From: Nerophis ophidion
Taxonomy: Eukaryota > Chordata > Actinopteri > Syngnathiformes > Syngnathidae
Length of the DNA stretch: 64,000 nt
Assembly (NCBI RefSeq): GCF_033978795.1
Contig: NC_084616.1
Coordinates: 79,543,888-79,607,887, forward strand
Direction of reading: 5' to 3'
How positions within the stretch are numbered: position 1 is the stretch's first letter; every line of letters begins with the position of its first letter. Both the position numbers and the translations under genes were made by a program. The notes under the pieces are model-generated. The model did no database searches and was not told the origin of the DNA. It saw nothing but the letters and a program-made list of their open reading frames with translations. Of the stretch, positions 30,036 through 40,165 are shown piece after piece.

Positions 30036-31553
30036 CCGGATTATAAGGCGCACCTTCAGTGAATGGCCTATTTTAAAACTTTGTTCATGTATAAGGCGCA
30101 CCGCATTATAAGGTGCATAGAATAGATGCTACAGTAGAGGCTGGGCTTACGTTATGCATTCTTTAGATGGAGCTGCGCTAAAGGGAATGTCAACAAAACA
30201 GTCAGGTCAGTCAAACTTTATTAATAGATTACAAACCAGCATTCTGACAACTCTGTTCCCTCCCAAAATGAATAAACAGCTGTTTTATTATTTTCCCCGA
30301 TTCAATAAACACGTAAAAAACAGTCTGATACTGTTACGGTAAATCAAACGTTAGTGCAATCACAATATAGTAACACTCGAAATAGTGCAAAGCAATAATA
30401 TATCAATAACTCAACGTCGCTCAAACGATAATGTCACACACCACACAAAATAAACATGTAAAGCTCACTTTATTAAGTTATTCCTCAACCACGAATCCCT
30501 CAAATTCTTCTTCTTCAGTGTTCGAATCAAACAGTTGGGCGAATACGGCATCCAATATGTCCGGCTCCATCTCGTCAAAGTCGTCATTAAACGAGTCAGT
30601 GTCGCTGCTGTTAATGTTAAATTCTTTCGCTGCTGCTCTATTCCGTGTTCTACTGTGTGACTGATCGCCTTGAGTTCAAACTCTGCGTCGTAAGCATGTC
30701 TCTTTACATAAACACACAGAAACGGTACGGCTCCCGCAGTCATATATCCCAGCATGCACCACACGCTTTTTCTTCTACGAGGGAAAATAAGGTAGGCGGC
30801 TGTTTACCGTTGTTGCGAGACTTCTTGTGGCATGTTTAATACGTACACTGAAGAAGAAGAATTTGAGGGATTTGTGGATGGGGAATAACTTAATAAAGTG
30901 AGCTTTACATGTTTATTATTTTGTGTGTTGTGTTGTGTGACATTAACGTTTGAGCAACGTTGTTATTGATATATTGTTATTGCTTTGCACTATTTCGAGA
31001 TGTCGTTAATGGAGTCAGTGTCGCTGCTGTTGTCTAGCATTTCAGTGACAATTTCTGCTTTCCTGAAATCATGTCTCTCAATAGGAGCCATTTTGGAGTC
31101 TTTACATAAACAAAAAATGGAAATGAAACGGCACGGCCTGGCGCAGTCATATATCTCAGCATGCACCGCGCGCTTCTTCTCCTACGGGGGAAAATGAAAT
31201 CAGCGGCTGCTTACCGTAGTTGTGAGACCTGTTGTGGCTCAATAATGATCCATATATAAGGCACAACAGATTATAAGGCGCACTGTCAGCTTTTGAGAAC
31301 ATTTTAGGTTTTTAGGTGCGCCTTATGAGGCGGTATTGCTCGTTTGGTAGAGTGCCCATGCCAGCAACCTGAGGGTTCCAGGTTCGATCCCCGCTCCGTC
31401 ATCCTAGTCACTGCCGTTGTGTCCTTGGGCAAGACACTTTCTGGTTTAAATGTAATTTAGATATTGGGTTTTCACTATGTAAAGTGCTTTGAGTCACTTG
31501 AGAAAAGTGCTATATAAATATAATTCACTTCACTTATAGTGCGGAAAATACGG
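30036..31553. mobile_element. pogo-like element with internal inverted duplication
   Basis: Left end ccggattataaggcgcacct and right end gcgccttatga...gtgcggaaaatacgg, with TA on both sides (30034-30035 and 31554-31555). Inside, 30377-30525 and 30845-31003 are inverted copies (aagctcactttattaagtta against its complement). The plus copy reads MFNTYTEEEEFEGFVDGE and stop at 30834-30890, an acidic tail like those at the C-terminus of pogo-type transposases. A tRNA-SINE interrupts the right end at 31329-31535. Confidence 0.7.
31329..31535 (+). repeat. tRNA-derived SINE inside pogo-like element
   Basis: Head ggcggtattgctcgtttggt, B box ggttcgatcccc, body gttgtgtccttgggcaagac, tail cacttgagaaaagtgctata and TTCACTTCACTT. 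Slightly shorter than 1656-1899 because the block between 'acacttt' and 'ctggtttaaatg' is deleted. Confidence 0.8.
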
Positions 31554-31730
31554 TACTCTTTATTGACATATTTGGATTGTGATGTTGATGGTGAGAGCCG
31601 TGTTAAAGAAAATTCCCTTGATGGTTGATTTTATGTAAGATTTAGGTTATAACCAACTAACTTAATATTTGATTTGAATATATTTTTTACATGTTGTGAT
31701 TTTAATGGCTGACTTCAACTCTGCCCCCAG

Positions 31731-31829
31731 CTTCATGAAAGCAACTACGATGCAGGCAAAGCTCTCCAGCGCCTAGTGAAGAAACCTGTACCAAAACTGA
31801 TAGAGAAGTGCTGGTCGGAGGATGAAGTG
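31731..31829 (+). CDS. rere: rere internal exon, ELM2-SANT junction
   Basis: 99-bp exon, phase 0 at both ends, with acceptor ctctgcccccag and donor gaagtg|gtaaga. It reads LHESNYDAGKALQRLVKK, then PVPKLIEKCWSEDEV. The first half is the end of ELM2 (hydrophobic helix ALQRLV). KCWSEDEV opens the SANT domain; the Trp and acidic cluster are the expected start of SANT helix 1. The exon sits about 180 bp after the pogo-like element 30036-31553 and just before a TTAA-flanked MITE (31898-32210), so insertions have come close to the splice sites without disturbing them. Confidence 0.95.
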
Positions 31830-31897
31830 GTAAGAGAAAAGTATCTTTTGTTTTGCATGTACACGTGCTGTAAGTGGAAACAAATTTGTGTCTATTA

Positions 31898-32210
31898 AAG
31901 GTGGACCTATTATAATACTAATATACATTTGAAACACTTCTTTGAGAGCTAATTAATATCTATTGGATATGCTAAATTTTGCTCTGCCGTGGTGGAGCTT
32001 CCTCAACCTTTGGCTGTAAGTAATAAGTACGTCCACTTTGCGGCGACATCAAGACGTAGCCAGACTCAAAACCCCCGTAAACAGGATCATCCAAAACTGC
32101 GTGCAAGCTCATGCCCACATGTATGAACCTATATTGTTGTAACATGAGTATCCAACATTGAAACATGTATAAATTAGAAAAGACAACATTCATCATAGGT
32201 CCCTTCTAAT
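31898..32210. mobile_element. TTAA-type MITE, solo copy
   Basis: Starts taaaggtggacctattataa and ends atcataggtcccttctaa. It carries a segment (gtagccagactcaaaacccc and catccaaaactgcgtgcaag) that recurs at 55295-55345. The two halves of the outermost element of the 48-55.7 kb nest match its two ends, so this solo copy shows what that element looked like before invasion. Confidence 0.6.
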
Positions 32211-33350
32211 CCCAATAAATGTGATCAACGCTACGTAAACACTCGCTGACAGGGACTAGTTTATGCCTGTAGAGGGTGCTGTTGAGAGGAAATGAGAGCA
32301 GAGCTCTTGGCCAGGGCCTCACAAGACATCAGGGAAAACACTTTCCAGCTCTTCCAAGCCTCACGAGCAGCTGCGTCCGGTTTATCACCCACAGAATAAA
32401 TCTTTAGAGTGGAAGTCTGGAAAGGGTACAGGCTGAGGGCTGGTAATCCTATCCTCCATTTGAATTTAGATGTGCATTTCTGTTCAAGGAATAGAAGCAG
32501 AAAATGGCGGGTATGAGAGGTACAACTTAAGCACTGTATTTCATAAATATTTATACATTGTTTTTCTAATCCAAGTAAAAAATCATCCTCATTCCTTTTG
32601 TTGCTGGCTATATAACAATTTTCTCCACTGTCACATTGGTAACTTGAAGTCTGGGCTGGTATTGTCATTTTTGAGTCTCCCAGCTATGGAAGTGAAAATT
32701 TGTGTTTTTCTCTGCTTAAATGAACATGATGTCATCCTTTTGTTAGACCAGTTCTTGTTATATACTGTACCTGCACACACACCAGGCTATGCAAAGGTGC
32801 TAATATGGAATAATGATGATCACCTGCTGTTGTAGTCCCCGGGTTGATGTGTGCCCCAACAGTGCACACGACCTGCTGTTGTGGAACACAGGTCCCAGTG
32901 ATGTGATCACCAGTTGTGCTTTTTCAGCCTCTCGGCCTTGAGGGACAAGTGTCAATGTCACCACAACCCACAGCTCAGCCTCTCCTTATTTATTTATCGC
33001 CCGCCGCGCCTCCCGCTTCCATCTCCTCTCCTCCAGTTCGAGCTTCATTATCCCTGCCATCTCATCTTTGCCTCCCCTTTCCAACCTTATAAGAGATGTG
33101 AATAAAAGTGACAGCGGGTGCTACCGCAATGACAGAATTGGTCGGTCTGCAGGGTCACTTGTCACCCTCCCCTCCCCCCACTTTCACTTGTGTTGGACCC
33201 CTCCACCACCCCGCCCTTTTGTCTCTTAGCCGGCAGCTGCTGCCACATAATCCCGAACTTGCTTTAAACTCTTCAAATATTTGTATCTGCTCACTATCTT
33301 TGCACAGAAGGTATAAAGCACTGCCATGCTGTTTATACTGCAATAGTGCC
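32211..33350. other. intron, low-repeat block
   Basis: Mixed composition with GC-richer, pyrimidine-rich parts (32985-33235). No recognised mobile element and no ORF with recognisable domains. Candidate region for conserved non-coding sequence; that cannot be tested here. Confidence 0.4.
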
Positions 33351-33656
33351 TCTACGTAGGAGCTTAATTAATTTTGTGACGGAGCTCTTGAATCAAAACC
33401 TCGTAACGTCCGCCATTGAAATGAACTGAAATCAATTTAATTGGCCCCTCTAAAACTGCACAAACATGAAAAATGCATTTTAAAAAGAAAAACATATTTT
33501 TACTTTTTTTTTTATTACAAAAAACAGATTGTAGTACAAACAAAGTAATGTAATGATAATGTGGACTTCTTCGGTGTCTCCTTCAAGCTGCTTTTCGATC
33601 AAACATACCATTAGCAGCTTTTTCATATTTCCAATGATGTCCGCTGTTTAGATATA

Positions 33657-34488
33657 CCGTATTTTTCGGATTATAAATCGCTCCGGAGTATACGTCGCAC
33701 CGGCCGAAAATGCATAAAAAAGAATGAAAAAAACATATACGTCGCACTGGAGTATAAGTCGCATTTTTGGGTGAAATTTATTTGATAAGATCTTCACGGT
33801 GGCAGAGGGGTTAGTGCGTCTGCCTCACAATACGAAGTTCCTGCAGTCCTGGGTTCAAATCCAGGCTCGGGAACTTTCTGTGTGGAGTTTGCATGTTCTC
33901 CCCGTGAATGCGTGGGTTCCCTCCGGGTACTCCGGCTTCCTCCCACTTCCAAAGACATGCACCTGGGGATAGGTTGATTGGCAACACTAAATTGGCCCTA
34001 GTGTGTGAATGTGAGTGTGAATGTTGTCTGTCTATCTGTGTTGGCCCTGCGATGAGGTGGCGACTTGTCCAGGGTGTACCCCGCCTTCCGCCCGATTGTA
34101 GCTGAGATAGGCGCCAGCGCCCCCCGCGACCCCGAAAGGGAATAAGCGGTAGAAAATGGATGGATGGATGGAAGATCCAACACAAAGAATAGATATTTAA
34201 AAGGCAATTTAAAAATAAATAAAGAATAGTGAACAACAGGCATAAATAACCAACTGAGAAGGTGCCTGCACTTCAGCCGTGACCCTCCCCCGCCGAATTC
34301 TTATTGGTTGACATGTGTTTGACGATTGCTGACATTTCATTCGTCTCTTCCGCGAATGAGATAAATAATATTATTTGATATTTAACGGTAATGTGTTAAT
34401 CATTTCCCACATAAGTCCCTCTGGAGTATATGTCGCACCCCCGGCCAAACTATGAAAAAAACTGCGACTTAAAGTTCGAAAAATACGG
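33657..34488. mobile_element. pogo-like MITE with nested SINE
   Basis: Ends ccgtatttttcggattataa and gttcgaaaaatacgg, flanked by TA (33655-33656 and 34489-34490). Internal motifs cgtcgcactggagtataagt and attcttattggttgacatgt match 14391-15208 in reverse, so they are one family. It is inserted in the remnant described at 24600. The SINE 33793-34171 is inside it. Confidence 0.8.
33793..34171 (+). mobile_element. GGATGG-tailed SINE with short TSD
   Basis: Full-length copy (ttcacggtggcagaggggtt to agaaaatggatggatgg), flanked by aagatc (33787-33792 and 34172-34177). It has the A- and B-box-like motifs ttagtgcgtctgcc and gggttcaaatcc. The body is close to the 10371 copy. Confidence 0.85.
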
Positions 34489-34879
34489 TAAGTTGCCATC
34501 CTTGGCTGGCTTTTGACTTGCAGTGATACGCTCCAATTGCTTAGTCGAGTCATGTTTTTCATGATTTTTTTTTTTTTCTTTAATTCAATGAAGATCATCC
34601 ACTTCTTCTTAGCTCTGTACTTCACTCTCACTTTCTTCCTTCCCACAAAAGTTGTGTCCATCTGTAGCGATAAGCTAATGTTAGCAAGTAAGACCTGATG
34701 TTTTGGGGCGGATCTTGCAGGGTCTTCTGTGACATTTTCTAAACCAGCTAATGCTTGGGGATGTTTTGTAAGTCAAATTTTTGCTTGCAACTTAATTTAA
34801 AAGCTGGGGGACAGCTCTTATTTCAAAACAATCTTAAGTTGGGGCACTTTTAAGTTGAGGTAGCACTACTTTATTTTAG

Positions 34880-35645
34880 TAAATATGCTAGTGTTTGATG
34901 AACGTATAAATATTTTTGTTGTAAATATTGTTAGAATCTGTTGAATTAGGTTACTGCACCAACTTTCTGTGCCACCCAACAAATTACCATAACAGCAATC
35001 AAAAAGGCTTTAACTACTTTACAAAGACAGATGGATTGATTGAAGACCCTTCATTAAGCAAATTTGTTTTTCACAACAAATGCACACCATAAAAGCCTTC
35101 CGGTATTTGTTTTGCAATAGTGCTGTTAAGATGTGGGACAACAGGCGGTGCCATCTAAACAACTAGTAGCAGCAGCAGTTTTGCAGTCAGTTGCCATGTC
35201 AGAGATCTATGACTGCGGTGGGGTGGGAGGTCTATACTCCTCAGCCAGCTGCACTGTGCTGTGGCTTATCTCCGCCAGTGTCTTCAGTTGAAGGATGACT
35301 GGAGCTGACTGCCAACAACATTAGTGGGAGTAAGACACGGGGTAAAGAGTGGCCCCTTTGCCACCATCCAACAAGTTGTTGAATATAAGCTTACAAAAGA
35401 GCACATAATACACAACACATTTTTCTCTGAGTCCCCTGCGGAAGGCTTTGGGTTATTTAAAATTTGAAACAAGGTCTGTAGTCCGCTTCTGCAGAGGGAC
35501 TGGTGCTCAGTAAATAAAAAGTAGGCTGCGTTAGTTGGGTATCTTTCATATCATTTTTTTATGTTCATATAAAAACACTTATAGTTTATTAACTGCATGC
35601 CAAGGCATATTGTGGCACTGTAACCTGAAATAAAAGGTTAACAAA
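34880..35645. other. intron without recognised element
   Basis: AT-rich, with a moderately GC-rich patch at 35145-35300. No clear termini or ORFs. Confidence 0.4.
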
Positions 35646-36227
35646 TTATCTATCCATCCATCCATCCATCCATCCATCTTCAGCATTTTCCACACGTTTG
35701 AGTCAGGACTTTTGGAAGGCCATTCTAAAACCTTTTTTTTACCACTTTTGACGTATGTTTGGGGTCATTGACCTGTTGAACACCCAACTGCGGCCAAGAC
35801 CCAACTTCCGGGCTGATGATTTTAGGTTGTCCTGAAGAATTTGGAGGTAATCCTCCATTTCATTGTCCCATTTACTCTATATAAACCACCAGTTTCATTG
35901 GCAGACCAAACAGGCCCAGAGCATAATACTGCCACCACCCCCATGCTTGACGACAGGAACAGTGTTCCTGGGAGTGAAGGCCTCAACTTTTCTCTTCCAA
36001 ACATATTGCTGGGTATTGGGGCCAAACAGCTCAATTTTTGTTTCATCTGACCACAAACATTTCCATCAGAAGGTCTATCTTTGTCCATAAGATGTTAGAT
36101 GAAGCAAAAATGTTGCTGTTTGGCCACAATACCCAGCAATATATTCGGAGGAGAAAAGGTGAGGCCTTTGATTCCAGGAACACCACACCTACCGTCAACC
36201 ATGGTGGTAGTAGTATTATGCTCTGGG
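35646..36227. mobile_element. Tc1 foldback (inverted duplication of transposase segment)
   Basis: A (CCAT)n run and the terminal bases of a LINE tail are followed by Tc1 transposase sequence on the minus strand (35681-36090). The same Tc1 sequence then appears on the plus strand (36091-36227): RRKGEAFDSRNTTPTVNHGG reads forward at about 36150. The turning point lies close to the WSDET catalytic-Asp motif, as in the foldback at 21944-22031. Both arms are truncated and no complete transposase remains. Confidence 0.7.
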
Positions 36228-36958
36228 TATTGTGCAGCCGAGTGTGAAGCGGCTGGGATGAGAATCAGCCCCTCCAAGTCCGAGTCCATGGTTCTCGCCC
36301 GGAAAAGGGTGGAGTGCCATATCCGGGGTGGGGAGGAGATCTTGCCCCAAGTGGAGGAGTTCAATTACCTCGGAGTCTTGTTCACGAGTGAGGGAAGAGT
36401 GGATCGTGAGATCAACAGGCGGATGGGTGCTGCGTCTTCAGTAATGCGGATGCTGTATCGATCCGTTGTGGTGAAGAAGGAGCTGCGTCAGAAAGCAAAG
36501 TTCTCAATTTGCTGGTCGATCTACGTTCCCATCCTCACCTATGGTCATGAGCTTATGGTTATGACCGAAAGGACAAGATCACGGGTACAAGCGGCCGAAA
36601 TGAGCTTCCTCCGCCGGTTGGCGGGGCTCTTCCTTAGAGATAGGGTGAGAAGCTCTGTCATCCGGGAGGAGCTCACAGTAAAGCTGCTGCTCCTCCACAT
36701 CGAGAGGAGCCAGATGAGGTGGTTCGGCCATCTGGTCAGGATGCCAACCAAACGCCTCCCTAGTTTAGGGCACGTCCAACCGGTAGGAGGCCACGGGGAA
36801 GAACCTGGATATGTTGGGAAGACTGTCTCCCGGCTGGCCTGGGAACTCCTCGGGATCCCCCAAAATGCCTGGGGAGAGGAAAGCCTGGGCTTCCCTGCTA
36901 GGCTGCCGCCCCCGTGACCCGACCTCAGATAAGCGGAAGAAGATGGATGGATGGATGG
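36228..36958 (+). pseudogene. 3' fragment of RTE/I-like LINE (RT C-terminus)
   Basis: Joined directly to the Tc1 foldback at about 36228. It reads CEAAGMRISPSKSESMVLAR, then LPQVEEFNYLGVLFTSEGR and IERSQMRWFGHLVRMPTKRL. This is the C-terminal third of the reverse transcriptase ORF of the family at 49783-53129. It ends gataagcggaagaagatgga with (TGGA)n. The last part is frameshifted relative to the better copy. The RT active-site FADD lies upstream of the break and is absent. Confidence 0.85.
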
Positions 36959-36984
36959 ATATATGATAAATTGTGAGTTAAGTA

Positions 36985-37310
36985 ATGCACATATCTACCT
37001 CTGCCTACATGCTCAATATTGAAGTGCAACTTTGTCAATACTTTATTTAGCCCCTTTATTGTTTTAGTTGTGTATATTTGAGGGGCCTCAATCTCCTTAA
37101 CATATTTTATTGTTTTTGGTTGTGATTTTTGTTCAAGTGCAAAACTTTACTAACAAAGTATGATTGTTTTCATATAACTTGGAGATTTAAAAGTTTCCAT
37201 TTCAATTACAATGTTAAAATATAGGACAAATACAAGTGTATTGCATTTGAAAGGCTATACATGCATTATTATGTAGTATTACATCAGTGATTATTTTGGT
37301 CTCAAAAAAC
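36985..37310 (-). repeat. non-autonomous DNA element, copy 2 (inverted)
   Basis: Reverse complement of 5230-5592: landmarks ctctgcctacatgctcaata and tacatcagtgattattttgg. It ends just before the Tc1-like element at 37330. Confidence 0.6.
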
Positions 37311-37329
37311 AATGTAGTAAGCTAAACTA

Positions 37330-38913
37330 CAAACCCTGTTTTCATATGAGTTGGGAAATTTTGTTAGATGTAAATATAAACTGACTACAATGATTTGCAA
37401 ATCATTTTCAACCCATATTCAATTGAATATGCCACAAAGACAATATATTTGATGTTCAAACTGATAAACATTTTTTTTTTTGCAAATAATCATTACCTTT
37501 AGAATTTGATGCCAGCAACACGTGACAAAGAAGTTGGGAAAGGTGGCAATAAATACGATATAAAGTTGAGGAATGCTCATCAAACACTTATTTGGAACAT
37601 CCCACATCTGTGCAGGCTAATTGGGAACAGGTGGGTGCCATGATTTGGTATAAAAACAGCTTCCCAAAAAATGCTCAGTCTTTTACAAGAAAGGATGGGG
37701 CGAGGTACACCCCTTTGTCCACAACTGCGTGAGCAAATAGTCAAACAGTTCCAAGAACAACGTTTCTCAAAGTGCAATTGCCAGAAATTTAGGGATTTCA
37801 ACATCTACGGTCCATAATATCATCAAAAGGTTTAGAGAATGTGGAGAAATCACTCCACGTAAGCGGCATGGCCAGAAACCAACATTGAATGACCGTGACC
37901 TTCGATCCCTCAGACGGCACTGTATCAAAAACCGACATCAATCTCTAAAGGATATCACCACATGGGCTCAGGAACACTTCAGAAAACCATTGTCACTAAA
38001 TACAGTTGGTCGCTACATCTTTAAGTGCAAGTTAAAGCTCTACTATGCAAAGCAAAAGCCATGTATCAACAACATCCAGAAACGCCCAAGATCATCTAAA
38101 ATGGACTGATGCAAAGTAGAAAAGTGTTCTGTGGTCTGACAAGTCCACATTTCAAATTGTTTTTGGAAATATTCGATATCATGTCATCCGGACCAAAGGG
38201 GAAGCGAACCATCCAGACTGTTATCGACGCGAAGTTCAAAAGCCATGATCAGTGATGGTATGGGGGTGCGTTAGTGCCCAAAGCATGGGTAACTTACACA
38301 TCTGTGAAGGCACCATAAATGCTGAAAGGTACATACAGGTTTTGGAACAACATATGCTGCCATCTTTTTCATGGACGCCCCTGCTTATTTCAGTAAGACA
38401 ATGCCAAGTCACATTCAGCACGTGTTACAACAGCGTGGCTTTGTAAAAAAAGAGTGCGTGTACATTCCTGGCCTGCCTGCAGTCCAGACCTGTCTCCCAT
38501 CAAAAATGTGTGGCGCATAATGAAGCGTAAATCACGACAGCGCAGACCCCGGATTGTTACATGACTGAAGCTCTACGTAAAACAAGAATGGGAAAGAATT
38601 CCACTTTCAAAGCTTCAACAATTAGTTTCCTTAGTTCCCAAATGTTTATTGAGTGTTGTTAAAAGAAAAGGTGATGTAACACAGTGGTGAACATGCCCTT
38701 TCCCAACTACTTTGGCACGTGTTGCAGCCATGAAATTCTAAGTTAATTATTATTTGCAAAAAAAAAAATAAAGTTTATGAGTTTGAACATCAAGTATCTT
38801 GAGTTTGTAGTGCATTCAATTGAAAATGGTTTGAAAAGGATTTGCAAATATTTGTATTCCGTTTATATTTACATCCAACACAATTTCCCAACTCATATGA
38901 AAACGGGGATTTG
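37330..38913 (+). mobile_element. Tc1-like element with both terminal repeats, TA TSD
   Basis: Ends caaaccctgttttcatatga and aactcatatgaaaacgggga + tttg, flanked by TA (37328-37329 and 38914-38915). The terminal repeats are long and include aaatgatttgcaaatc-type motifs. 1584 bp. The internal transposase is on the plus strand but broken by frameshifts. Partial copies are at 44050-44519 and 63699-64000. Confidence 0.9.
37671..38640 (+). pseudogene. Tc1-like transposase, frameshifted
   Basis: Pieces in successive frames: MLSLLQERMGRGTPLCPQLR, then EQIVKQFQE (HTH region); NDRDLRSLRRHCIKNRHQSL and TTWAQEHFRKPLSLNTVGRY (second HTH); MVWGCVSAQSMGNLHICEGT (DDE core). The last piece, LSPIKNVWRIMK, has Lys where the third catalytic Glu of the DD34E triad is expected (usual form SPIENVW). 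Several frameshifts and this substitution make it inactive. Confidence 0.8.
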
Positions 38914-38915
38914 TA

Positions 38916-39870
38916 CATGTTACTCTCGATTAAATGTAGCTAAGTTAGAGGGGAAACTATCCCCGGAGAATTGTAGCAAGCTATACTACAAGCTACACGG
39001 CAAAAATAGTTTGCTACGTTGAATCTACTTTTAACGGCATTCTACCTATGGGCCCACATGTATAATATCAATGTTAATGTAACTGAGTGTACAAATGGAC
39101 CCAATAAGGGTCCGTTACGATTAACTATCTGTCATTTAGCTGGACATACTCTACAACTACCTCTAGGGGTCCCCATACACCACTGTATGTATTTTATTTT
39201 TCCTTGTCTTTGGCCGACCCCTGTTATGTTATTTATATTCTCTAACTATGTACAGTAAAAAAAACCTCTATCTATATCCTGACAAAAAAAAAATAATGAC
39301 TTGTGTGTTGTTTGGGAACATTTGATAATGGTTATGTGCGGTAAAACTTTTCATGAACTCAACTCACATTACTGTGTGTTCCTAAATTTGTGTTTAACAT
39401 CTTAGATGAAGAGAGCAGTTATGATTTTGGTTTACAGAGTAAATAACTGAAACTAAGGTTATTGGCATTTTTTTCTCTAAACACATACATTTCTCTAAAT
39501 ATGACTACGGATATTGTGGGTTTCCTGCATGTCATCTACATCACTAAAGGGAAAATCTAATTGCCATTTTCGAATATGTTTTCTTTTATTTATTTGTTTG
39601 AGTTGTCAACTTGAATTGTCCCTTTTGTCTCTTGGGTCTCTAGTCGTCATGTGACATGAGTTTGTGTGCCAGTTTGGAGTTTATTTACGAATTTTGATGA
39701 CCCACTTTAGCTTGCCTCTGATCGGCCAGTCTGTAATGTTTCGTCCTAACCCGAGCCAATTGTGACTCATCATACAAACACTAAACAATCATCATGGCTT
39801 TTTTTTTTTTCGTATTCATGGATTTTCTCAATTATCCAGGTCATTTTATTTTCTATGTTATTTTTTATTC
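38916..39870. other. intron between Tc1-like element and SINE
   Basis: AT-rich. 'agctaagttag/agctac' motifs (38937-39020 and 40190-40290) on both sides of the SINE suggest an older repeat that I cannot name. No ORFs of note. Confidence 0.35.
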
Positions 39871-39879
39871 CTAGATTCA

Positions 39880-40165
39880 CAGTGGCCTAGTGGTTAGAGT
39901 GTCCGCCCTGAAATCGTTAGGTTGTGAGTTCAAACCCCGGCCGAGTCATACCAAAGACTATAATAATGGGACCCATTACTTCCCTGCTTGGCACTCCGCA
40001 TCAAGGGATGGAATTGGGGGTTGAATCACTAAAAATGATTTCTGGGCGCAGCCACCGCTGCCGCCCACTGCTCCCCTCACCTCCCAGGGGATGGTTGGGT
40101 CAAATGCAGAGGACAAATTGCACCACACCTAGTGTGTGTGTGACTTTAACAGTCCATTTTCTGGC
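39880..40165 (+). repeat. third SINE family (tRNA-like head)
   Basis: Starts cacagtggcctagtggttag and has a B-box-like motif gagttcaaaccccgg. The body includes cccattacttccctgcttgg and caaatgcagaggacaaattg, and it ends in a (GT)n-containing actttaacagtcc tail. This is a distinct fish SINE, unrelated in its tail to the GGATGG and TTCACT families. Confidence 0.75.

Noticed and set aside
36099..36917. Single 272-aa host-like protein
   Set aside because: It is a chance fusion of Tc1 transposase sequence with the C-terminus of a LINE reverse transcriptase in one open frame.
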